Shown piece after piece: positions 8,650-17,888 of a DNA stretch of 64,000 bases; positions within the stretch are counted from its first letter, which is position 1, and every line of letters starts with the position of its first letter. The notes below the pieces were generated by a model. That model saw only the letters and a list, made by a program, of their open reading frames with translations, was not told where the DNA came from and made no database searches. The position numbers were made by a program, and so were the translations under genes. The stretch comes from Sulfitobacter sp. S223 (lineage in GTDB: Bacteria > Pseudomonadota > Alphaproteobacteria > Rhodobacterales > Rhodobacteraceae): the NCBI RefSeq assembly GCF_025143825.1, contig NZ_CP083560.1:62001-126000 (forward strand), read 5' to 3'.

Positions 8650-10491
8650 ATGTTTAGATTCTTTGAAAATCTGGTGGATCCTTACGTCGATTATCCTAAC
8701 GAGGATAAGCCGCCGCGCGATCTGTGGCCGTTCTTCATGGGCTACAGTCAGCCTTTCAAAAAAGTGTTCGCTATCACCGCTTTCATGTCGATTCTTGTCG
8801 CTGCTGTTGAGGTGGGTCTGATTTACTATATGGGGCGCATCGTCGATGTGCTTGAGGGTGATCCGGCTCAGATGTGGGCGAAAAATGGCACCGAGTTGGT
8901 TGTGGTCGGATTGCTCATCGTTTTTGTGCGTCCGATCTTTCAGGCCATCGACGTTGCCTTGGTGAACAATGCCATTTTGCCGAACTTCGGGACGTTGATC
9001 CGCTGGCGCGCGCATAAACAGGTTTTGCGGCAGTCCGTCGGCTGGTTCGAGAATGATTTTGCGGGGCGCATTGCGAACCGGATCATGCAGACTCCGCCCG
9101 CCGCCGGTGAAGTGGTGTTTCAGGCGTTTGATGCTATATCGTTTTCGTTGGCTTACCTCATTGGCGCGGCGATTTTGCTGACCACGTCTGATCCGCGGTT
9201 ATTACTGCCGCTTGTGATCTGGTTCGTCCTTTACGTTCTGCTGTCGCGCTGGGCGATCCGCCGTATTGGTCCAGCATCGAAAGCAGCGTCTGATGCCCGG
9301 TCGGCTGTCACCGGGCGGGTGGTGGATGCCTATACCAACATCCACTCGGTCAAAATGTTCGCCCATCACGACCGGGAAGAACTTTACGCCAAAGAGGCAA
9401 TCGAAGAAGCGCGCCGGACTTTTCAGGTCGAGCAACGGATTTTCACGACGATGGATTTCTCATTGGTTTTGTTGAACGGGCTGTTGATTGTGGGCGTTGT
9501 TGGTTGGGCTTTGTCGTTGTGGGTGCAGGGGGTTGCCAGCGTGGGCACTGTGGCGGCCGCCGCGACGCTGACACTGCGGCTGAACTCCATGACCGCTTGG
9601 ATCATGTGGGCGCTATCTGCATTTTTTCGCCAGCTTGGCGTCGTGGCAGAAGGGATGGAGACAATCGCACAGCCCATCACTTTGGTAGATGCTCCGGAGG
9701 CAAAGCCATTGAAGCTGACTTATGGCAGGATTGAGATGCTTGGCCTGACCCACCACTATGGGCGAACATCGGGCGGTTTGAACGCGATCGATCTGGTGAT
9801 TGAGCCCGGTCAAAAGATTGGACTTATCGGGCGATCGGGTGCCGGAAAATCGACCCTGTTAAAGCTTCTTTTGCGTTTTTATGATGCGGACGCCGGCTTG
9901 ATAAAGATTGATGGGCAGGACGTAACACAGGTGACGCAGGACAGTCTGCGGCGACAGATAGGAATGGTTCAACAAGACAGTGCTTTGCTGCACCGTTCCG
10001 TTCTTGAGAACATTCGATATGGACGCCCTGACGCGACTGAAAAAGAGGCGGTTGCTGCCGCAAAGCAGGCTGAGGCGCATGAGTTCATAAAGGGTTTGCG
10101 TGATCCAGAGGGTAACAATGGTTATAGTTCTCGTGTGGGCGAACGCGGCGTTAAGCTATCGGGGGGGCAGCGCCAAAGGATAACGTTGGCACGGGTAATT
10201 TTGAAGGACGCGCCAATCCTGCTGCTTGATGAAGCGACCAGTGCGCTGGATAGCGAGGTCGAGGCCGCGATCCAGAAAACACTTTATGGAATGATGGAAG
10301 GCAAAACCGTGATCGCCATTGCGCACCGTCTGTCCACGATAGCCAGAATGGATAGAATTCTGGTGCTGGATGAAGGGCAGATTGTTGAAGATGGTGATCA
10401 TAACGCGCTTTTGGCAGCAGGTGGGCTATATGCACAATTCTGGGCGCGCCAATCCGGCGGGTTTTTGCAAACAGAAGAAGATGCGCTGTGA
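8650..10491 (+). CDS. ABC exporter half-transporter (TMD-NBD), first of a pair
   Basis: Fused membrane and ATPase protein of 613 residues. Hydrophobic segments lie near residues 40-61, 82-100, 160-200 and 270-330. The NBD from about 360 has Walker A GRSGAGKST (394-402), LSGGQRQR and Walker B LLLLDEATSALD with the catalytic Glu. The ATG at 8650 follows AAAGGCG; an ATG 27 bases earlier is an alternative. A second half-transporter overlaps by 4 bp, so a heterodimer is likely. The cargo is unknown (lipid, drug or peptide). Confidence 0.9.
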   Translation: MFRFFENLVDPYVDYPNEDKPPRDLWPFFMGYSQPFKKVFAITAFMSILVAAVEVGLIYYMGRIVDVLEGDPAQMWAKNGTELVVVGLLIVFVRPIFQAIDVALVNNAILPNFGTLIRWRAHKQVLRQSVGWFENDFAGRIANRIMQTPPAAGEVVFQAFDAISFSLAYLIGAAILLTTSDPRLLLPLVIWFVLYVLLSRWAIRRIGPASKAASDARSAVTGRVVDAYTNIHSVKMFAHHDREELYAKEAIEEARRTFQVEQRIFTTMDFSLVLLNGLLIVGVVGWALSLWVQGVASVGTVAAAATLTLRLNSMTAWIMWALSAFFRQLGVVAEGMETIAQPITLVDAPEAKPLKLTYGRIEMLGLTHHYGRTSGGLNAIDLVIEPGQKIGLIGRSGAGKSTLLKLLLRFYDADAGLIKIDGQDVTQVTQDSLRRQIGMVQQDSALLHRSVLENIRYGRPDATEKEAVAAAKQAEAHEFIKGLRDPEGNNGYSSRVGERGVKLSGGQRQRITLARVILKDAPILLLDEATSALDSEVEAAIQKTLYGMMEGKTVIAIAHRLSTIARMDRILVLDEGQIVEDGDHNALLAAGGLYAQFWARQSGGFLQTEEDAL

Positions 10492-12320
10492 ATATCGGAA
10501 ACTGGATCAATCCATTTCGCCCCGCTGACGGGCCTCCACCTCAAACGTTGGGCGCTTTTATGCGATGGTGTCTGGCTGGGGCGTGGCCGGCGCTTTGGCT
10601 GGCAGCGGCATTTTCCGCAATTGCCGGCGCACTTGAAGCCGGGACCGCTCTGATCCTTGGTTGGGTCATTGATGCGACAGTATCCAGTGGGCCTGATGCG
10701 TTTTTCGATGGTCGCAATGCGGCGATGATTGCCTTGGCGGTCGGGTTCTTTTTGATCGCGCGTCCTGTGTTCTTTGGCCTTTCTGCTGCGTCTAACGCGA
10801 TCATAGTACAGCCGAATGTGAACCCGATGGTTCTTTCACGTTTGCACCGCTGGGCACTTGGACAAAACATCAGCTTTTTCGATGATGATTTTGCAGGCCG
10901 GATTGCACAAAAACAGATGCAGGCTGCGCGGGCTGTGACTGATGTTGCAGCCGAAGTCATCAACGTCGTGGCGTTTGCGTTGGCGTCACTTGTCGGCTCT
11001 GTCCTGTTGCTCACGGCGATTAACGGCTGGGTGGCTGTTGGGCTGGCTGGATGGTTGGTTCTGTATTTTGCGTTGATCAACTGGTTCCTGCCAAGGATTC
11101 GCAAAAAATCCGCCTACCGTGCCGGCGCAAGATCCCTGGTGTCCGGGCAGGTTGTGGATACGATCACCAATATCAAAACGGTCAAGCTTTTCGCCCATGA
11201 CGATCACGAAGACCGCGCAGCGCTTGGTGCTATGGAAAGCTTTCGTAGCCGTGCGTTGGAGTATGGCTATCTTGCCGCTGGATTCAGGTTTTCATTGATG
11301 AGCCTGGCAGGCGTTCTGCCTGTGCTTTTGATCGGTGCTACAGTCTATTTGTGGCAACTGGGCTTGGCCTCAGAGGGTGATATAGCGGCTGCCGGTGCCA
11401 TTTCTATCCGTATTGCGCAGATGACGGGCTGGGTCAGCTTTACGCTAATGGCGATCTATTCAAACGTCGGTGAGATTGAAGACGGGATGCGAACGCTCAC
11501 GCCTCGTATCCGACTAGAAGATGCGCAGGACTCCCGTCCGCTTGATGCGGCCGGGGGGGAGATCAGGATCGAAGGACTGGGGTTTGCCTATGGCCGAGAG
11601 ACTGGCGGAATAAGCGAAATCAACCTGACGATCGGGGCAGGGGAAAAATTGGGTGTCGTTGGGGCGTCGGGTGCTGGGAAGTCGACGCTTGTTGCGTTGA
11701 TGTTGCGTCTCTATGAGGCGGAAAAAGGTCGGATACTGATTGACGGGCAAGATATCCGCGATGTCACTCAAGAAAGTTTGCGCCGTTCAATTGCGATGGT
11801 CACGCAGGAAACGGCCATGTTTAATCGCTCCGCGCGCGAGAACATCTTGTACGGCCGTCCCGATGCCTCAGAGGCCGAGATGATAGCGGCGGCAAAGAAG
11901 GCGGAGGCACATGGGTTTATTGAGGATTTGGAAGATCACAAAGGTCGCACGGGATATGATGCGCATCTAGGTGAGCGGGGGGTGAAGCTATCGGGCGGGC
12001 AACGCCAACGGATCGCGCTTGCCCGTGCTATCATCAAAAACGCGCCAATTCTGGTGCTGGACGAAGCGACAAGTGCGCTTGATAGTGAAGTCGAAGCCGC
12101 GATTCAGTCCGCTTTGGAGCGTGTGATGGAGGGGAAGACGGTCATGGCGATTGCGCACCGTCTATCTACTCTACGTGAAATGGACCGCATTGTTGTGCTG
12201 GAAAAGGGCCGTATCGCCGAAATAGGCAGCCATGAAGAATTGTTGGCGCAGGGCGGTCTCTATGCCAGCTATTGGGAGCGGCAATCTGGTGGGTTTCTTG
12301 ATCTGGCGGCTGCCGAATAG
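10488..12320 (+). CDS. ABC exporter half-transporter (TMD-NBD), second of a pair
   Basis: 610 residues with the same architecture as the preceding gene, from which it probably arose by duplication. Both share FDDDFAGRIA or ENDFAGRIA-like coupling regions and very similar NBDs. Walker A GASGAGKST is at about 392-400, followed by LSGGQRQRIALARAI and LVLDEATSALD. Unlike many heterodimeric exporters, neither half has an obviously degenerate ATP site. It starts with GTG inside GTGA, sharing the stop of its partner, a sign of coupled, equimolar synthesis. Confidence 0.9.
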   Translation: MNIGNWINPFRPADGPPPQTLGAFMRWCLAGAWPALWLAAAFSAIAGALEAGTALILGWVIDATVSSGPDAFFDGRNAAMIALAVGFFLIARPVFFGLSAASNAIIVQPNVNPMVLSRLHRWALGQNISFFDDDFAGRIAQKQMQAARAVTDVAAEVINVVAFALASLVGSVLLLTAINGWVAVGLAGWLVLYFALINWFLPRIRKKSAYRAGARSLVSGQVVDTITNIKTVKLFAHDDHEDRAALGAMESFRSRALEYGYLAAGFRFSLMSLAGVLPVLLIGATVYLWQLGLASEGDIAAAGAISIRIAQMTGWVSFTLMAIYSNVGEIEDGMRTLTPRIRLEDAQDSRPLDAAGGEIRIEGLGFAYGRETGGISEINLTIGAGEKLGVVGASGAGKSTLVALMLRLYEAEKGRILIDGQDIRDVTQESLRRSIAMVTQETAMFNRSARENILYGRPDASEAEMIAAAKKAEAHGFIEDLEDHKGRTGYDAHLGERGVKLSGGQRQRIALARAIIKNAPILVLDEATSALDSEVEAAIQSALERVMEGKTVMAIAHRLSTLREMDRIVVLEKGRIAEIGSHEELLAQGGLYASYWERQSGGFLDLAAAE

Positions 12321-12359
12321 GGGCTGGCGGGACGGTTCAAGCAGCGCTATGGCGGGTGC

Positions 12360-13577
12360 ATGACAGATTACAAAATTACACGACTTGGCATTTATGGTGA
12401 CGGCATTGCCGAAGGACCAGTCTTTGCACCTATGACACTGCCCGGTGAAGTTGTTACAGGAACGCTTGACGGATCTACCTTGAGGGATGTGAAGATCATC
12501 ACTCCGTCAGAAGAGCGCGTGGCGCCGCCATGCCGCCATTTCAAAGCTTGTGGCGGTTGCCAGTTGCAACATGCGTCGGACGCTTTGGTGGCTGATTGGA
12601 AGACTGATGTAATCGCGCAGGCATTGGCCGCGCAGGGTATCCGTACAGAAATCCGGCCAATCTTAACTTCGCCGTCGCAATCTCGCCGCCGCGCCACTTT
12701 TGCCGCCCGTCGTACAAAGAAAGGTGCCATGTCCGGCTTTTACGGCCGCGCCTCCGATACCGTAATCGAAATTCCGGACTGCAAACTGGTAGAGCCAGAA
12801 CTGTTGGCAGCCCGCGATATTGCAGAGGCTCTTGCCGAGATCGGAGGCAGCCGCAAGGCAACGCTGGCCGTGACGGTGACGACCTCTCAGGTCGGGCTGG
12901 ACGTACAGGTCAGCGGAGGTAAGCCGATTGACGGGCAGCTCCGCATCTCGCTTGCCGGTCTTTGCGATAGCCGCGGGTTTGCCCGTCTTACATGGGAAGA
13001 CGAGGTGATCGCGCAGCGCGCGCCGCCGACGCAGCGTTTCGGCGCCGCAAATGTTTGTCCTCCCCCAGGTGCGTTTATGCAGGCAACTGCCCATGGCGAA
13101 GCGCAGCTTCTTGCTGCGGTGCAGGAGGCGGTTCACGGCGCGAAGCGGATCGTCGATTTGTTCGCTGGTTGCGGTACTTTCACCCTTCCATTGGCCGCTG
13201 ATGCGGAGATATTTTCCGTTGAAGGTGACGCGCAGATGATGGCTGCGATGGACAAGGGGTGGCGTATGGCCAAAGGGTTGAAAACCGTGACCCACGTTGC
13301 GCGCGATCTCTACCGCAGGCCTCTGTTACCCGATGAGTTCAAGAAGTTTGATGCCGTTGTGATTGACCCGCCCCGCGCCGGTGCCGAGGCGCAGACGGCT
13401 GAACTGATCCGGTCTGATATCAAGCGGATTGCCTACGTTTCCTGTAACCCTGTTACCTTCGCACGCGATGTCGCCGAGATGGTTTCTGGCGGCTTCACGC
13501 TTGATTGGGTGCAGCCGGTGGACCAATTCCGCTGGTCGTCGCATGTAGAGCTTGCGGCGCAACTTAGCCGAAGCTGA
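12360..13577 (+). CDS. Class I SAM-dependent RNA (uracil-C5) methyltransferase, TrmA/RlmD family
   Basis: Methylates a uridine in rRNA or tRNA. The N-terminus (about 1-45) resembles a TRAM-type RNA-binding beta-barrel. CRHFKACGGCQLQH (about 58-71) with a later Cys supplies the [4Fe-4S] ligands of the RlmC/RlmD group. The C-terminal Rossmann domain has VDLFAGCGTFT (SAM) and IDPPRAG, and the catalytic cysteine is in SCNPVTFARD. The target base cannot be decided from sequence. Whether it shares the ABC transcript 39 bp upstream is unclear. Confidence 0.88.
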   Translation: MTDYKITRLGIYGDGIAEGPVFAPMTLPGEVVTGTLDGSTLRDVKIITPSEERVAPPCRHFKACGGCQLQHASDALVADWKTDVIAQALAAQGIRTEIRPILTSPSQSRRRATFAARRTKKGAMSGFYGRASDTVIEIPDCKLVEPELLAARDIAEALAEIGGSRKATLAVTVTTSQVGLDVQVSGGKPIDGQLRISLAGLCDSRGFARLTWEDEVIAQRAPPTQRFGAANVCPPPGAFMQATAHGEAQLLAAVQEAVHGAKRIVDLFAGCGTFTLPLAADAEIFSVEGDAQMMAAMDKGWRMAKGLKTVTHVARDLYRRPLLPDEFKKFDAVVIDPPRAGAEAQTAELIRSDIKRIAYVSCNPVTFARDVAEMVSGGFTLDWVQPVDQFRWSSHVELAAQLSRS

Positions 13578-13696
13578 GCCCATGCAAAAATGCAGCGGTT
13601 TTGCCGTGATTTCTGTATTGACGGCTTTGTGAACTGACGATTTTTTGTTATGGTGTACGCAATAATGATCCGACAACGGATAAGAGCGGCAGGCAT

Positions 13697-14194
13697 ATGA
13701 AACGTAGAAATCTGATTTTGGGTAGCGCAGCAGTCGCCACTCTAGGAGCATGCTCCGATAGCAAATTCAAACGGTACAATGGGCCCCCTGTAACGGGGAT
13801 CGTTGTGAATAAAGGTGAGCGGAGAATGTATCTGCTCAGCCAAGACCGAATTCTGGAAGACTATAAAGTCTTTCTTGGCTTTGCACCTGAAGGACACAAG
13901 CGGATCGAAGGGGACGGTAAAACACCAGAAGGTGTTTACCGTATTGATCGGCGTAATCCGAATAGCAGGTTCCACCTGTCTCTCGGGATATCGTATCCGA
14001 ATGCGGAAGATATCCGGACTGCGCGTGCAATGGGGAAATCACCGGGCGGTGAGATTTTCATCCATGGGCAGCGGCACCCGATGCGCCAAGACAAAGATGA
14101 CTGGACCTGGGGCTGTATTGCGGTGGACAACAGCAGCATCGAAAAGATTTATGCAATGGTACAGGACGGCGTACCTATCGCAATCAATCCATGA
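13697..14194 (+). CDS. L,D-transpeptidase (YkuD) family lipoprotein
   Basis: 165 residues. The signal peptide ends in a lipobox (LGAC, Cys about 19), so it is probably lipid-anchored facing the periplasm. The YkuD domain shows the conserved His in IFIHGQ and the nucleophile Cys in WGCIAVDN. This is the GCIAV variant seen in YafK/DpaA-like and related members rather than classic SHGCxR. It may cross-link peptidoglycan, anchor proteins or cleave such bonds. A second YkuD gene is 0.7 kb downstream. Confidence 0.85.
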   Translation: MKRRNLILGSAAVATLGACSDSKFKRYNGPPVTGIVVNKGERRMYLLSQDRILEDYKVFLGFAPEGHKRIEGDGKTPEGVYRIDRRNPNSRFHLSLGISYPNAEDIRTARAMGKSPGGEIFIHGQRHPMRQDKDDWTWGCIAVDNSSIEKIYAMVQDGVPIAINP

Positions 14195-14202
14195 ACTTAG
14201 GC

Positions 14203-14221
14203 ACTGACCCTTAGGGTCAGT
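14203..14221. other. Short inverted repeat between convergent genes
   Basis: ACTGACCC (14203-14210) pairs with GGGTCAGT (14214-14221) around a 3-base loop, immediately past the YkuD stop and overlapping the last codons of the convergent CAP gene. Neither side has a T-run, so it is only a weak terminator candidate. Confidence 0.35.
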
Positions 14222-14726
14222 TGCCCATCACCAACGTCCACCAGATTTTACCGCTTTTCTCTTGGAACCACGATATGCCCATCCGGCGGGCTTCGGGTGA
14301 CAGGATGATCCGACGTGTGTCAGGTTTTTCCATCCAAGCGCCCAGCGTTTCCAGCTCTGTTTCATAAGTCTCGGAGATTACTTCACCCACAAGGGAGCCA
14401 GCGAACCCAACGCGCTGGATGCGATCAAGAGGGGAAGAACCGTCAGACCCAAAGTGCCATGGGCGGTTTTGCACCTGCATATCGCGAGAATGGGTCGCGG
14501 CAGCCGCTGTCAGTTGCGAGTCAAGTTCGACAGGAATCAAACCGGATGCGCTACGCAATGCATTGACCGAATCAAGCATCCTGAACGGGATTTGCTGCGC
14601 GTCCCTTTGTGAGATTCTATATGCTTTGGGCAATGCACGCCCGTCAGCGCCAATTGCAGGCGCCGCCGGCTGGCAGGCGGCCAGAGCCATGGTGCCAACC
14701 AACAGAAGGGTAAAAAGACGGATCAT
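14217..14726 (-). CDS. CAP-domain (SCP/PR1-like) lipoprotein
   Basis: 169 residues. A lipoprotein signal with lipobox LAAC (Cys about 18) is followed by a CAP domain: LDSVNALRSASGL, LTAAAATHSRDM and RPWHFGSDGSSP, then GEVISETY. Bacterial CAP proteins of this kind are secreted or envelope-bound with unknown activity. It lies between two YkuD genes, converging with the first and diverging from the second, which suggests a cell-wall locus but is not proof. Confidence 0.8.
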   Translation of the reverse strand: MIRLFTLLLVGTMALAACQPAAPAIGADGRALPKAYRISQRDAQQIPFRMLDSVNALRSASGLIPVELDSQLTAAAATHSRDMQVQNRPWHFGSDGSSPLDRIQRVGFAGSLVGEVISETYETELETLGAWMEKPDTRRIILSPEARRMGISWFQEKSGKIWWTLVMGN

Positions 14727-14891
14727 TACGCTACTCCAAGCCTAAATGTTTCGCTCGGCATACATGCTGAGCTGCAACAGTTCAAATGCACTTACCTGTG
14801 AACAGCTTTCTTCACACGGGTTTGATTTGAAAACGTGTCTTTGACGCCATATATGACCGATATATGAGCTGTTTTTAGCCGGAGACATAAA

Positions 14892-15506
14892 ATGTCGAAT
14901 GATTCTTTCAAACTTAACACTCGCCGCGGTTTTCTCGCAGGCAGTGCCGCATTCTTGGCCGCGCCCGCTTTGGCGCAGTCGACAGGAGAAAGCGTAAATA
15001 GCCAAGCCACGACCGAGACAGAGCGTGACTTAACCGAAGTTGTACGTCGTAACATATCAAGCTTCCGTACGCTGAGCTGGGAGCCCTATTTTGACAATAC
15101 GCAGAACGGTGCGATCCTTGTCGATCTGGATAGCCGCGCCGTTCATTACTGGTCTGAAGACCGGAGCGTGTACAAACTGTACCCGTCCAGCGTGCCGCTG
15201 ACCGCAGATCTGACGCGCCGTGGTCGGACACAGGTTATCCTGAAGGACCCCAAGCCATCATGGCGTCCGACGCCTTCCATGTTGGAGCGCAATCCGGAGT
15301 GGCCACCGTTTATTGGCCCGGGCCCTGAAAACCCCCTTGGGACGCGCTCTTTGCACTTAAGCTGGCAATATTACCGTATCCACGGCACTCATGATACGCG
15401 CAAAATCGGTCGCAGATCGTCAAATGGCTGCATCGGGTTGTACAACGAGCACATTGAAGAGTTGTATGAATTCGCTAAAGTTGGCACACAGGTGTTGCTA
15501 ATTTGA
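14892..15506 (+). CDS. L,D-transpeptidase (YkuD) with Tat signal
   Basis: 204 residues. The N-terminus has a twin-arginine signal (TRRGFLAGS, then a hydrophobic run ending near ALAQ at about 29). The catalytic domain carries His in RIHGTHDTRKIGRRSSNG followed by the Cys of GCIGLYN. The spacing and ...NGCIGLYN ending resemble the ErfK/YbiS branch with SNG replacing SHG. It probably makes 3-3 cross-links or attaches proteins to the wall in the periplasm. A 385-bp distance and no shared direction separate it from CAP. Confidence 0.88.
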   Translation: MSNDSFKLNTRRGFLAGSAAFLAAPALAQSTGESVNSQATTETERDLTEVVRRNISSFRTLSWEPYFDNTQNGAILVDLDSRAVHYWSEDRSVYKLYPSSVPLTADLTRRGRTQVILKDPKPSWRPTPSMLERNPEWPPFIGPGPENPLGTRSLHLSWQYYRIHGTHDTRKIGRRSSNGCIGLYNEHIEELYEFAKVGTQVLLI

Positions 15507-15650
15507 CGACATGGTGTCGTTACGCTCGTCTGTTTTGTGAATCTTAGTTTCTTTCTGTTTAAAGATGCTGTTTAGAAAATACCACGAGGTAAGTGTACGG
15601 TGCGCTTCATGCTGAGAAACATGGCGCACCATCTTCTGGAGGTTATTACT

Positions 15651-15830
15651 ATGAAAAAACTCGTTCTCGCCGCTGCTCTGACAGCTGCCGCTTCTACAGC
15701 TTTCGCTGGTTCGCTTGCTGATCCAATCATCGAAGCACCTGTCATCGTTGAAGAAGCAACAAGCTCTTCTGCTGGCGTTCTGGTTCCACTGTTGATCTTG
15801 GTTCTGGTTGCTGCAGCTTTGGCTGACTAA
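15651..15830 (+). CDS. Small exported membrane protein, 59 residues
   Basis: Not a family I can name. The ATG at 15651 has an excellent GGAGG upstream; a longer frame starting at 15600 lacks one. The protein has a cleavable-looking signal (KKLVLAAALTAAASTAFA), a short acidic linker, and a C-terminal hydrophobic helix (GVLVPLLILVLVAAALA) ending at AD-stop. After cleavage it would be a roughly 40-residue single-pass peptide. It has its own terminator. Codon use is regular, which supports real expression. Confidence 0.8.
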   Translation: MKKLVLAAALTAAASTAFAGSLADPIIEAPVIVEEATSSSAGVLVPLLILVLVAAALAD

Positions 15831-15832
15831 TA

Positions 15833-15850
15833 TTCAGTCTTACGACTGAA
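15833..15850 (+). other. Small hairpin upstream of terminator
   Basis: TTCAGTC (15833-15839) pairs with GACTGAA (15844-15850) around a 4-base loop, immediately after the stop of the 59-residue gene and a few bases before its terminator. It could protect the 3' end of a short abundant mRNA. Confidence 0.5.
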
Positions 15851-15854
15851 GGCG

Positions 15855-15883
15855 AAAAGGCGGTGCTTTGCATCGCCTTTTTT
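15855..15883 (+). terminator. Rho-independent terminator
   Basis: AAAAGGCG (15855-15862) pairs with CGCCTTTT (15874-15881), extended by inner pairs to a 3-base loop, and runs into a T-tract. It ends the 59-residue gene's transcript. The A-run on the other side could let it also serve the convergent hemH. Confidence 0.88.
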
Positions 15884-15948
15884 GCATTTTATCTTGTAGG
15901 AATCTCGGGCAGCCGCTTGTCGAAAAAGCGACCGCCTGACGTAAAGCC

Positions 15949-17004
15949 TTAGATCCAGCCCTGAAGGTTTTCGCGGATGACGTTGGACAGCGCATTGATA
16001 TGCGCCTCATCATCATTCAGGCACGGAATATAGGTAAAGTGCTCACCGCCTGCTTCTTCGAAGCTCTCAAAGATCTCTTCGTTGATCTCTTCAAGCGTTT
16101 CGATGCAGTCAGCAGAAAACGCAGGTGCGCATACGGCGATGTTCTTTTTGCCTTGCTCCGCAAGCCGTGCGACTTCTTCAACGGTATAAGGCCGCAGCCA
16201 CTCTTCTGGTCCAAACTTTGACTGGAAGGTCGTCTTGATCTCAGTATCTTTCCACCCCAGCCGCTCCTTCAGGAGGCGCGTCGTTTTCTGGCATTGGCAG
16301 TGATACGGATCGCCCTCCATGAGATAGCGCTGTGGCACACCGTGGTAGGAACAGACAAGAATATCGGGCCGCTTTTCAAGCTCGGCGTATTTCGCTTCAA
16401 TGGATTTTGCAAGCGCGTCGATATAATCGGGGCGGTCAAAATATGGCTGAACTGTACGGCTTGCGGGCTGCCATTTTTCTTTCCCGAGCGCTTCGAAGAA
16501 TTTGTCACATGCTGTGGCTGATGTTGCGCCAGCATAATGCGGATATAGGGGGAAGAAGAGGATTTTCTGACATCCTGCCTTGACCATCTTCTCAACCTTG
16601 CTTTGCGTTGAGGGATTGCCGTAGCGCATACAGAAATCGACTATGACGTCGTCGCCATAGGTCTTTTGCATTTCTATTGCGATCTTTGCGGTCTGGGCTT
16701 TTGTGATTGTCATCAGGGGGCTTTCGCCCTCGGCCTCGTTCCAGATCGACTTGTACGCCGCACCTGAGGTGAAGGGTCTCTTGGTCAGGATGACCAGCTG
16801 CAGAAGAGGCTGCCAAAGCCAGGGCGAATAGTCGATGACGCGGCGGTCTGACAAAAATTCACCCAGATAGCGCCGCATCGACCAGTAATCGTAGTTGTCC
16901 GGCGTACCAAGATTACTCAGTAACACACCAACCTTCGGGCGCGGTACCTTCGGGTGGTCTGCGTCTGCGTGAACGGGACGTGCTTCTGTCGGGATATCAT
17001 TCAT
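15949..17004 (-). CDS. hemH: Ferrochelatase
   Basis: Inserts ferrous iron into protoporphyrin IX, the last step of heme b synthesis. Conserved blocks: LLSNLGTPD near the N-terminus, FFPLYPHYAGATSAT, and the catalytic histidine in CSYHGVPQRY. Several C-terminal cysteines (for example in YIPCLNDD) leave open an iron-sulfur cluster as in some alphaproteobacterial enzymes. The ATG at 17004 follows GGAAGATGG. A TTG at 17061, overlapping the preceding stop as TTGA, is an alternative adding 19 residues. Cotranscribed with the methyltransferase upstream. Confidence 0.93.
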   Translation of the reverse strand: MNDIPTEARPVHADADHPKVPRPKVGVLLSNLGTPDNYDYWSMRRYLGEFLSDRRVIDYSPWLWQPLLQLVILTKRPFTSGAAYKSIWNEAEGESPLMTITKAQTAKIAIEMQKTYGDDVIVDFCMRYGNPSTQSKVEKMVKAGCQKILFFPLYPHYAGATSATACDKFFEALGKEKWQPASRTVQPYFDRPDYIDALAKSIEAKYAELEKRPDILVCSYHGVPQRYLMEGDPYHCQCQKTTRLLKERLGWKDTEIKTTFQSKFGPEEWLRPYTVEEVARLAEQGKKNIAVCAPAFSADCIETLEEINEEIFESFEEAGGEHFTYIPCLNDDEAHINALSNVIRENLQGWI

Positions 17005-17057
17005 AGCGCCATCTTCCTGCAAGTTCAGTGGTTCAAATAGATAGATTTCACGCTGGG

Positions 17058-17870
17058 TCAATCGTGCAGGGGTTTTTCAGCAGATCCAAGAGCGTCTGCC
17101 AGACGTTGTTGTGCCGACCCGGGCCGCAACGGTTGGGGCTGAGAGGCGTCCGGAGCCCACCCAGTAAGCACTTGCAGCTCAAAGCTCGCCTTCAGTCGCC
17201 CTGAGGGTGCGGCAAAATGTTCAGCATAGAGTTTCTGCGCCTTCTCGAATACGGCACGGCGTGTGGGGCGACGCAAACGGGCAGACAGGGCGTTCGTTTC
17301 CCCCATGGCGCGCAGGTCGTGCATCAGGTGCCAGATATCACGATATTCAACCTTGATTAGCGCTGTATCGGCAACAGGCAGGGCAAAGCCCGCGCGTTGC
17401 AAAAGCCCGCCTAGATCGCGCAATTCCGGCATCGGGGCGATGCGGGGGGACAGGCCGCCTGTCACTGCTATCTCGGCCTCTGCCAGCGCACGGCGCAATT
17501 CCTGCAACGTATCTCCGCCAAAGCTGATGCCGATAAAGAGCCCGTCGGGTCGGAGCGCACGACGGCACTGGATCAACTGTCCGACCGGGTCATTCGACCA
17601 GTGTAGCCCCATCACATGGGCAACCAGATCATGCGAATCTGGCGAAAGCCTAAGCGTTTCGGAATCGGAAGCAATCTTTGCCGTTGGGTGCTGCGCAGCC
17701 CAGTAATCGGAAAATCCGGTCACGATTGCTGGCTGCGTAAATGACTTGTTAACCATATCCAGACGATCCTGAAGTTCATCTGCGGCAGCGTCGTGCAGAA
17801 AAAATCCCGCTGCCGTGGCGCGGGCGCGGTGATGCTGTAGGGCGGCAGGGTCTGTCATGGGTAAGGTCAT
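17058..17870 (-). CDS. SAM-dependent methyltransferase family protein (BioC/NDUFAF5-like)
   Basis: About 270 residues with a Rossmann methyltransferase pattern: DLVAHVMGLHWSNDPVGQL (motif post II), then CRRALRPDGLFIGISFGG (motif III region). The motif I glycine loop is weak (AIVTGFSDYW), unlike active methyltransferases. The layout matches the NDUFAF5 group, which in mitochondria hydroxylates an arginine of a complex I subunit rather than methylating. The start is uncertain: ATGs at 17882, 17870 and 17858 have no clear ribosome site. Its 5' region abuts divergent comF. Confidence 0.75.
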   Translation of the reverse strand: MTLPMTDPAALQHHRARATAAGFFLHDAAADELQDRLDMVNKSFTQPAIVTGFSDYWAAQHPTAKIASDSETLRLSPDSHDLVAHVMGLHWSNDPVGQLIQCRRALRPDGLFIGISFGGDTLQELRRALAEAEIAVTGGLSPRIAPMPELRDLGGLLQRAGFALPVADTALIKVEYRDIWHLMHDLRAMGETNALSARLRRPTRRAVFEKAQKLYAEHFAAPSGRLKASFELQVLTGWAPDASQPQPLRPGSAQQRLADALGSAEKPLHD

Positions 17871-17888
17871 AGAAAGGTACATAAGCTG

